Source: Candidatus Aminicenantota bacterium (lineage in GTDB: Bacteria > Acidobacteriota > Aminicenantia > UBA2199). Taken from it: 5,545 nucleotides of DNA. A program made the position numbers and the translations under genes. The DNA is taken from positions 2,063,139 to 2,068,683 of the forward strand of contig CP070627.1 in NCBI GenBank assembly GCA_020355945.1. Direction: 5' to 3'. Position 1 is the first letter of the stretch. Each line of letters starts with the position of its first letter. Below, in pieces: positions 1-3,631 of the stretch. The notes under the pieces were generated by a model. It was given only the letters and a program-made list of their open reading frames with translations, made no database searches and was not told the DNA's origin.

Positions 1-10
1 GGACAAATCA

Positions 11-322
11 ATGGCTGTCTTTAAAGTGCGCTTCAAGTTTTCCGGGCTGCCGCTTGCTGTTAACAAACGTCTATCCATATTTCCAGCACCGTTCCTCATG
101 GCCAAACCCGGATTCCGCCAGAAAATCTGGACTGTATCAGAAGACGGTTATTTCCAGGGAATCTACCAGTGGGCCTCAAAGGATTTTGCTGAAGCATATC
201 CAAAATCATTCATATATAAGATGATGACCAAACGTTCCGCAAAGGGAACATTGTCCTACGAAATAATTCCTGATACAGTGTTATTCCACTATATAAAAAA
301 AAAGGAGGTAAAAAATGAATAA
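11..322 (+). CDS. Small YdhR-like dimeric alpha/beta-barrel protein, hypothetical
   Basis: A 103-residue soluble protein. It opens with a beta-strand-like stretch (VFKVRFKF, residues 3-10), then PGFRQKIWTVSEDG near residues 33-46 and GIYQWASKDFAEAY near 50-63. This order matches what I remember of YdhR-type proteins (PGF..K.WT.SE....GIY...d...A..Y), which belong to the ferredoxin-like dimeric alpha/beta-barrel fold shared with antibiotic-biosynthesis monooxygenases. Length and strand order fit a complete single domain. No catalytic residue can be assigned, so enzyme activity is not claimed. The start is uncertain: only ten bases precede this ATG, the frame is open to the window edge, and no good ribosome binding site is visible. 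Its last codons (AAAGGAGGT) double as a strong ribosome binding site for the ATG at 315, so it was probably the upstream member of an operon whose next gene is now broken. Confidence 0.55.
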   Translation: MAVFKVRFKFSGLPLAVNKRLSIFPAPFLMAKPGFRQKIWTVSEDGYFQGIYQWASKDFAEAYPKSFIYKMMTKRSAKGTLSYEIIPDTVLFHYIKKKEVKNE

Positions 323-368
323 AAACTTTGGCCTGGCACCTTTCCCCTTCTCTTTCAATAATTTATAA
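315..368 (+). pseudogene. Aborted downstream gene start, 17 codons, with strong ribosome binding site
   Basis: GGAGG at 304-308 lies six bases before this ATG, an ideal ribosome binding site, and the ATG overlaps the stop of the preceding gene (ATGAATAA), a typical operon junction. The frame reads MNKNFGLAPFPFSFNNL and stops. The GCCTGGCAC motif (331-339) starts inside the fifth-to-sixth codon, and the sequence after it does not look coding. My reading is that this is the 5' end of a former second operon gene, cut at the motif. A genuine 17-residue peptide is the alternative, but nothing in the composition (F, P and N rich, no charged tail) suggests a known leader or toxin peptide. Confidence 0.4.
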
Positions 369-442
369 AAATCCCCCCCTTCTTTCGGCTCATCCGGCTT
401 GCGAACAGATAATTTAATCTTCTAGTTGTGGCTTAAAGAGTT

Positions 443-476
443 CTACTTTTAGACTTTCAGTCTAATTAAAAAGTAG
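443..476. other. Hairpin at the 3' end of the lanthipeptide precursor gene
   Basis: TAGACT (450-455) and AGTCTA (459-464) form a six-base stem with a three-base loop, and CTACTTTT (443-450) can pair with AAAAGTAG (469-476) around it, leaving a small bulge. The structure overlaps the stop codon of the precursor gene on the minus strand. No U-tract follows on either strand, so it may be an mRNA 3' stabiliser or processing site rather than a classical intrinsic terminator. Confidence 0.4.
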
Positions 477-636
477 GATCTTGATGGATACAACACCTAT
501 GAGGGATCAAAGTGTCAACACATTCTGTAGGTCTTGAATAAAATCCACCGTAAACTTTGCCCATCACCTCGCTATCCAGGTGGGCAATGGTTTTTTTGTT
601 TAGCTTTAATTTCCTGCTAAATTTCTTCGCCTTCAT
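466..636 (-). CDS. Orphan GG-type class I lanthipeptide precursor
   Basis: A 56-residue peptide with a leader of the K-x-L-x-L-N-K-K-T-I-x-x-L type (KFSRKLKLNKKTIAHLDSE), ending in MGKVYGG at residues 25-31. This leader and double-glycine junction match the family annotated as class I lanthipeptide or GG-type natural product precursor. The 25-residue core starts FYSRPTEC and ends HQDPTF. It holds three cysteines (core positions 8, 17, 18), one serine and three threonines, so lanthionine rings are chemically possible. The start is the second ATG: the ATG twelve bases upstream contains the ribosome binding site GGAGGG that serves ATG 636. The peptide would be dehydrated and cyclised by LanB/LanC-like enzymes and exported by a peptidase-containing ABC transporter. 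None is encoded here, so it depends on enzymes elsewhere in the genome or is a stranded copy. Confidence 0.75.
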   Translation of the reverse strand: MKAKKFSRKLKLNKKTIAHLDSEVMGKVYGGFYSRPTECVDTLIPHRCCIHQDPTF

Positions 637-664
637 AATACCCTCCATTTTTTTAAAAATTAAA

Positions 665-670
665 ATTATA
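665..670 (-). promoter_or_regulatory. Possible -10 element of the lanthipeptide precursor
   Basis: A perfect TATAAT on the minus strand lies 28 bases before the ATG at 636, in a very AT-rich stretch, giving a predicted leader of roughly 20 bases. No convincing -35 box sits 16-18 bases further upstream; the nearest TTGACA (709-714, minus) is too far away. The element could be real with an activator, or a chance match in AT-rich DNA. Confidence 0.28.
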
Positions 671-810
671 AATTAACCTATCAAAAGGAAAAAATCAAGC
701 CCTAATTTGTCAAAATTTACCTCCCTTTTTCGGATCGGCTGGACTGATAAAGGTTTAAACAGTAAAATATTTTTATTTTTTTGTCTAACTTAAAGTGAAA
801 GTGAGAATAA

Positions 811-835
811 GAAATAGAAGAAATAGAAGAAATAG
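811..835. repeat. 9-bp microsatellite GAAATAGAA, nearly three units
   Basis: GAAATAGAA at 811-819 and 820-828, then GAAATAG at 829-835, abutting the GTGCCAGGCAA motif. Read on the minus strand it encodes the F-L-L-F-L-L-F run that gives the capA fragment its hydrophobic C-terminal tail. Confidence 0.8.
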
Positions 836-845
836 TGCCAGGCAA
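835..845 (-). repeat. GTGCCAGGCAA motif, copy at the 3' side of capA
   Basis: GTGCCAGGCAA is repeated perfectly and in inverted orientation at 1796-1806. It lies in the non-native tail of the capA frame (around residues 308-311). Confidence 0.7.
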
Positions 846-874
846 GAAAAGAACGCCGAAGGGAGCTTAATAAG

Positions 875-897
875 AAGTTTTTGCGGATGTTTCACGG
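875..897 (-). repeat. 23-bp dispersed repeat, copy A, inside the capA tail
   Basis: Read on the minus strand, this 23-base stretch (begins CCGTGAAACA, ends CAAAAACTT) is identical to 2717-2739 on the plus strand. Similarity continues imperfectly for about nine more bases. In the capA frame it encodes VKHPQKL near residues 292-298. An exact 23-base match in a window this size is not expected by chance. Confidence 0.85.
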
Positions 898-935
898 TCC
901 AGGGGGCAGTTTTTTCAAAAAGCGCCCCCTGGCCG
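895..935. repeat. GC-rich palindrome inside the capA tail
   Basis: CCAGGGGGC (899-907) and GCCCCCTGG (924-932) form a perfect nine-base stem. Inside it, TTTTT/AAAAA can pair past a 2x2 mismatch, and CGG/CCG (895-897, 933-935) can extend the outside past a one-base bulge. It resembles a repetitive extragenic palindrome. It directly abuts the 23-bp repeat and contrasts with the AT-rich surroundings. Confidence 0.7.
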
Positions 936-1795
936 TCGGAGACAAATTCGATCACGCCAACTCCGTCTCGGAAAACAATCTTTGTATCGTACCTTTGGGA
1001 AAGCTTGACCAATTTTTTAATAATTGATTCTCCCTTTGCTTTCCCTGCCATCAGCGGTGTACCTTGTTGGTAGAGGGGGGCGTCCTTTTCAAAATGAATC
1101 GGGTACAGTTTTATACCTGTCACCTGGTTCCCCTTTTCAAAGGTAATCACCGGGACGATGCTTTCGTAAAGAAAATCTTTAGTAAAATAGGGGATTTTTT
1201 TTAAGAGTCCTTCTTCGAATACAATGGGATCACGGGTATCCGGTGGAAGACCGAATTTTTCATAGGTTTCAGCAGGGTAGGCGCCGAAAGAACCACCGTG
1301 GAAAAGAAAATTACCCAGGCTGTAAAAAATGGGTTTGTTTTTATAGATTTCAATTCCCCATAAACGGTGCGGCCCTGTACCAAAGACCGCATCCGCACCC
1401 TGATCAATACAGGCCCGGGCAAATTTCTCCAGGCTATATAAAGGGGCATCATTAAATCCCATGTGCTGATGGATGCTTACAATCACAATACGGGCATTTC
1501 GTCGAGCAATCCCCACTGCTCCGGTAATCCGTTTGAAGTCCTTCTCATTGATGATGGCCTCATAATGGAATTTTTCGCCCGCTACAAAGGTAAAATCACC
1601 ATATTTTAACTCTTTTGGGGGTTTTTCCGGAGGTTCCAGCTTGAAGAAGCGGTTGAGATTATTTTCGATTTCCAGCAAGACGGCAAAGGAATCCCGGGGA
1701 AGGTGAACGATATCTTTAAATCTCAGGGGATTTAAGCCGGGTCTGCCCTTCAAATAAGGATGGGGCATGGAAGCATTACTGCCTTTAGAAAAATT

Positions 1796-1806
1796 TTGCC
1801 TGGCAC
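1796..1806 (+). repeat. TTGCCTGGCAC motif, copy at the 5' break of capA
   Basis: The perfect inverse of 835-845. Together the two bound a 972-bp segment holding nearly all of the capA fragment. The motif lies 28-38 bases upstream of the capA ATG, where the family's N-terminal half should be. A near copy (TTGGCCTGGCAC) lies at 328-339. Confidence 0.7.
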
Positions 1807-1872
1807 CAAAAATTTTTTCTTTCCATGGCTATATTCTATAAAAAACAAGAATAAATTTTCAACCCTGCTATC

Positions 1873-1901
1873 TTGTATTAAGATGACTAAATTGGTATAA
1901 T
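1873..1901 (+). promoter_or_regulatory. Sigma70-like promoter of the toxin-antitoxin pair
   Basis: TTGTAT (1873-1878), a 17-base spacer, then TATAAT (1896-1901) preceded by TGG, which makes an extended -10. The expected transcription start is about 1908, inside the ribosome binding site AGGAGGTGA (1907-1915), so the leader would be only about 10-15 bases. Either the leader is extremely short or initiation lies slightly upstream. Confidence 0.6.
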
Positions 1902-1920
1902 GAGCCAGGAGGTGACAGCA

Positions 1921-2217
1921 ATGACATTGCAAGAGATTATATCTGATATTCACGCGCTTAATGAAGACCTGGAAGCATATGAGCGAAAATATGGTGTGCT
2001 GTCAGAGACCTTTTATGAATCTTATACCAATGGGGAAGAGCCGGAAAACGAATCATGGGTGATGGATTGGGCTGACTGGGCTGGGGCATATAAAATATTA
2101 CTGCGTCGAAAGGAACAATATCACCGGGCAATCCAGGCTTTGCGCGAACATTCGAAAACATTGGTGGACATTATTGAACGGACAGTCCGTCATGAACCCA
2201 TTTCAGTCGCTTCGTAA
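1921..2217 (+). CDS. Acidic partner of a DUF6516/TumE-like gene, probable antitoxin
   Basis: A 98-residue, mostly helical, acidic protein. Visible features are MTLQEIISDIHALNEDL (1-17), a conserved-looking centre YERKYGVLSETFYESY followed by NGEEPENESWVMDWADW (20-53), and a charged helix with LLRRKEQYHRAIQALRE (60-76). I recall similar small proteins upstream of DUF6516 genes, notably in cyanobacteria, but cannot name a Pfam family. No helix-turn-helix is evident, so DNA binding and autoregulation are not supported by motif. The start is ATG 1921 because AGGAGGTGA ends five bases before it; the ATG at 1900 lies inside the promoter. The gene overlaps the next one by 26 bases, which argues for coupled synthesis. 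The antitoxin role is inferred from gene order and overlap. Confidence 0.65.
   Translation: MTLQEIISDIHALNEDLEAYERKYGVLSETFYESYTNGEEPENESWVMDWADWAGAYKILLRRKEQYHRAIQALREHSKTLVDIIERTVRHEPISVAS
2178..2190. promoter_or_regulatory. Near-perfect palindrome before the toxin start codon
   Basis: ACGGAC-A-GTCCGT, six-base arms around one base, ends one base before ATG 2192. The one-base centre makes an RNA hairpin unlikely. It could be a protein-binding site or simply codon constraint, because it lies inside the upstream coding frame. No strong SD occupies this position, so the second gene may depend on coupling. Confidence 0.3.
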
Positions 2218-2638
2218 TTACGAAGAACTTGTCTATACACTAGGGCAGCGATTTCCTTTCATTATAGGATCTACTTTGGTGGTAGTGCAGCGAGGGAAAC
2301 GTGTGGCAACTTTACAGGGTGAAATCAATTTTCCACAAGGGTACCGGATCGCTGTCAAAGAGCGATTATCATTTGACGAGGGGCCGGTTGTGATTGAAGA
2401 TTATGCGTATGAATTATGGTACAAAGGTGATAAAATTGCCTGGTACGATTCACAACCCCATCCTGGTGACCCGAATTTAGCCAGCACTTATCCTCATCAT
2501 AAGCATATTCAACCTGACATTAAACATAACCGAATTCCTGCACCTGGTATGAGTTTCAACCAACCGAATTTATCAGCCCTTATTCAAGAGGTTGAAAAAT
2601 TACTAAAAGGGCAGACAAAAAGCCAGTCCAAAAAATGA
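2192..2638 (+). CDS. DUF6516/TumE-family protein, probable toxin
   Basis: A 148-residue protein. The family signature is the block YELWYKGDKIAWYDSQPHPG (73-92) followed by TYPHHKHIQPD (99-109), matching the W/Y-D-x-x-P-H ... P-H-H-K-H pattern of DUF6516, named TumE-type toxins in some annotations. The N-terminal half (ELVYTLGQRFPFIIGSTLVV, then KERLSFDEG and VIEDYAYE) fits the family's mixed beta fold, and the C-terminus ends in a helix (SALIQEVEKLL) and a lysine-rich tail. The clustered histidines H90, H102, H103 and H105 are candidate active-site residues; the molecular target is not known to me. ATG 2192 is preferred over an in-frame TTG at 2174 because the extra residues add nothing conserved, although GGTGG at 2163-2167 could serve the TTG. 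The gene overlaps the upstream one by 26 bases and is intact. Confidence 0.7.
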   Translation: MNPFQSLRNYEELVYTLGQRFPFIIGSTLVVVQRGKRVATLQGEINFPQGYRIAVKERLSFDEGPVVIEDYAYELWYKGDKIAWYDSQPHPGDPNLASTYPHHKHIQPDIKHNRIPAPGMSFNQPNLSALIQEVEKLLKGQTKSQSKK

Positions 2639-2716
2639 ATCACCTAGTTGACCTTCACCCGCCACCTGTGCCCTAATCTCTTGTTCACTGATTTACCGAT
2701 TTACTAAATATCCTTT

Positions 2717-2739
2717 CCGTGAAACATCCGCAAAAACTT
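2717..2739 (+). repeat. 23-bp dispersed repeat, copy B, intergenic
   Basis: Identical to the minus strand of 875-897. Read in the same frame as the capA tail it gives VKHPQKL-FIKGGKML and then a TAA at 2764-2766. Both copies could therefore derive from one coding end or from a shared intergenic element. Confidence 0.85.
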
Positions 2740-2767
2740 TTCATTAAAGGAGGGAAAATGCTATAAT
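2738..2767 (+). promoter_or_regulatory. Possible promoter of the macroglobulin remnant
   Basis: TTTTCA (2738-2743), an 18-base spacer, then TATAAT (2762-2767) preceded by TGC, an extended -10. The -35 is a 4-of-6 match and overlaps the end of the 23-bp repeat by two bases. The predicted leader is about 80 bases and contains the 9-bp tandem repeat. Confidence 0.4.
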
Positions 2768-2808
2768 CTGTCCGACATTTTAATATTGTTTATATGAAAG
2801 AAAAATGA

Positions 2809-2835
2809 AAATTCGCGAAATTCGTGTAATTCGTG
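2809..2835 (+). repeat. Three-unit 9-bp tandem repeat AAATTCGYG
   Basis: AAATTCGCG (2809-2817), AAATTCGTG (2818-2826) and TAATTCGTG (2827-2835) lie nine bases upstream of the GGAGG core of the following gene. I recall similar AATTCGTG-rich stretches in intergenic DNA of unrelated bacteria; their function is unknown to me. Confidence 0.75.
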
Positions 2836-2853
2836 GGCCAAAAAGGAGGCATG

Positions 2854-3454
2854 ATGAAAGACACAATCAAATCAAAAATTAAAAAAATCCTGTTCATCAT
2901 TGTTCCCCTGTTCATCATTATCCTGGCTGGATATACTTTTTACATATCTAACCTGGAAAAATACATGGATGAACAGGATACCTTGATTTTCGGTCAAAAT
3001 AAATTTTCTCCCGGGTCCATGGCTTCGTTTCGGGACGGAAAAAGAGACCAAAGATACTGTAAAAGAAAAAGAATTAATTTCTTTTGACCTGGGTTACGAT
3101 AAAACAAAGTCTCGAACCGGGGATATAGTGACCGCCGATGTAAAGGCCTGGTTTAACGGGGAAGGGTTTGCCAATTTTGTGGTCATTGATTTAGGAATTC
3201 CACCCGGTTTTAGTGTATTAAGTGAAGATTTGACAAAGCTAAAAGATCAGCAGGTGATCGAGAAGTATGAAATCACCGGCCGGCAGATCATTATTTATGT
3301 GAGAAATCTTGATAAGCAGGGCATTGGTTTCACCTACCGGTTAAAGCCCAAATATCCCATTAAAGCCAAAACGCCAAAATCAAAGATTTACGATTATTAT
3401 AATCCCGGGGTTAAGGACGAAGTAGAGCCAATAGAAATGGAGGTAGTTAAGTAG
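2854..3454 (+). pseudogene. Bacterial alpha-2-macroglobulin gene reduced to its two ends
   Basis: Bacterial alpha-2-macroglobulins are large (about 1500-1900 residues) envelope-anchored protease traps. Only the ends remain here. From ATG 2854 (GGAGG at 2845-2849) one frame gives a basic N-terminus, a membrane segment (ILFIIVPLFIIILAGYTFYI, residues 12-31, no lipobox) and QDTLIFGQNKFSPGSMASFR (41-60), which resembles the first macroglobulin strands; this frame ends at 3087. From about 3040 a second frame reads DTVKEKELISFDLGYD, GEGFANFVVIDLGIPPGF, EKYEITGRQIIIYV, FTYRLKPKYPIKAKTP and YDYYNPGV to a stop at 3454, the C-terminal receptor-binding-like domain and the linker before it. All internal macroglobulin, bait and thioester domains are missing, and the two parts are out of frame. 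A GTG at 3128 could start the C-terminal piece, but it lacks a good ribosome binding site and no secretion signal would precede it. Junction about 3030-3050. Confidence 0.8.
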
Positions 3455-3471
3455 AAGAGCTTAGAAGAACG

Positions 3472-3499
3472 GTCATTAGTCATTAGTCATTGGTCATCG
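3472..3499. repeat. Four-unit 7-bp tandem repeat GTCATTA
   Basis: GTCATTA, GTCATTA, GTCATTG and GTCATCG in direct succession, starting 17 bases after the macroglobulin remnant. Unit decay runs left to right. It is noncoding and resembles slippage-type intergenic repeats. Confidence 0.8.
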
Positions 3500-3502
3500 G
3501 GT

Positions 3503-3544
3503 AAAATGACAAAAATGACAAAATGACCTCGATTTTGTCATTTT
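3503..3544 (+). terminator. Hairpin with 13-bp perfect stem, possible bidirectional terminator
   Basis: AAAATGACAAAAT (3512-3524) and ATTTTGTCATTTT (3532-3544) form a perfect stem with a seven-base loop GACCTCG. T-rich sequence follows on both strands. AAAATGAC also occurs three times in direct repeat (3503-3510, 3512-3519, 3520-3527), so the stem can slip in register. It lies between converging genes, a fitting place for a two-way terminator. The AT-rich stem makes it weaker than a typical GC stem. Confidence 0.45.
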
Positions 3545-3592
3545 CTTATTGAAACCTTTTTATGATGATATTTTTAACGTTTTTTCCCGTTT

Positions 3593-3614
3593 AATAGATC
3601 GACATCTATTTTTT
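3593..3614 (+). terminator. Second hairpin with T-run between converging genes
   Basis: AATAGAT (3593-3599), loop CGAC, ATCTATT (3604-3610), then TTTT, giving six consecutive T on the plus strand. As a plus-strand terminator it would stop read-through from the macroglobulin remnant before it runs antisense into the regulator gene. On the minus strand the hairpin lies just after the regulator's stop but has no T-run. Confidence 0.45.
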
Positions 3615-3631
3615 GTCTGTCTCCCTTCATT

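Larger units (their letters stand above)
785..1768 (-). pseudogene. CapA-family metallophosphoesterase, 5'-truncated with abnormal C-terminal tail
   Basis: The 327-residue frame matches the second half of CapA/PGA_cap proteins, calcineurin-like phosphoesterases linked to polyglutamate capsule synthesis. Visible signatures are GRPGLNPLR (8-16), IVIVSIHQH (94-102, metal ligand H100), IDQGADAVFGTGPH (121-134, metal ligand H134), GIEIYKNKPIFYSLGNF (138-154), and a GTPLMAG...LS.RYDTKI..RDGVGVI region (236-273) that normally ends this subfamily. The N-terminal half, with the GDxM, NxE and NNHxxD metal and active-site motifs, is absent. No ribosome binding site precedes the ATG. The frame stays open upstream to a TAG at 1829-1831 through the GGTGCCAGGCA motif, and a few family-like residues (S-N-A-S) precede the ATG. 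Residues 276-327 look non-native, encoded by a palindrome, a dispersed repeat and a microsatellite, and end in a hydrophobic helix (305-326). It is probably non-functional as an enzyme. Confidence 0.8.

Noticed and set aside
637..648. Upstream ATG for the lanthipeptide precursor (adds MEGI)
   Set aside because: These bases contain the GGAGGG ribosome binding site of the ATG at 636, so they are leader rather than code.
709..714. TTGACA on the minus strand as -35 box for the lanthipeptide precursor
   Set aside because: No acceptable -10 hexamer lies 16-18 bases downstream, and the nearby TATAAT is 38 bases away.
795..1455. Plus- and minus-strand frames overlapping capA (795-1073, 1201-1452, 1243-1455)
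   Set aside because: All overlap a frame with clear CapA motifs and show no motifs of their own.
1750..1953. Minus-strand open frame of 67 codons overlapping the 5' end of the capA fragment
   Set aside because: It runs through the TA promoter and the GTGCCAGGCAA motif in a non-coding-like frame; composition is chance-like and no ribosome binding site is present.
1958..2161. Minus-strand frame opposite the putative antitoxin gene
   Set aside because: Antisense shadow; the plus strand has promoter, strong ribosome binding site and family-like protein.
2174..2191. TTG start for the TumE-like gene (adds MNGQSV)
   Set aside because: An ATG six codons later starts closer to the conserved region; TTG is rarer. 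Not fully excluded because GGTGG lies upstream of the TTG.
3128..3454. Macroglobulin C-terminal domain as an independent 108-residue gene from GTG
   Set aside because: Weak ribosome binding site, no export signal, and coding similarity extends upstream of the GTG into the same frame, as expected for a broken larger gene.
3472..3527. Possible CRISPR-like array from the regular repeats
   Set aside because: Units are 7-9 bases with no spacers and no cas genes; these are simple tandem repeats.
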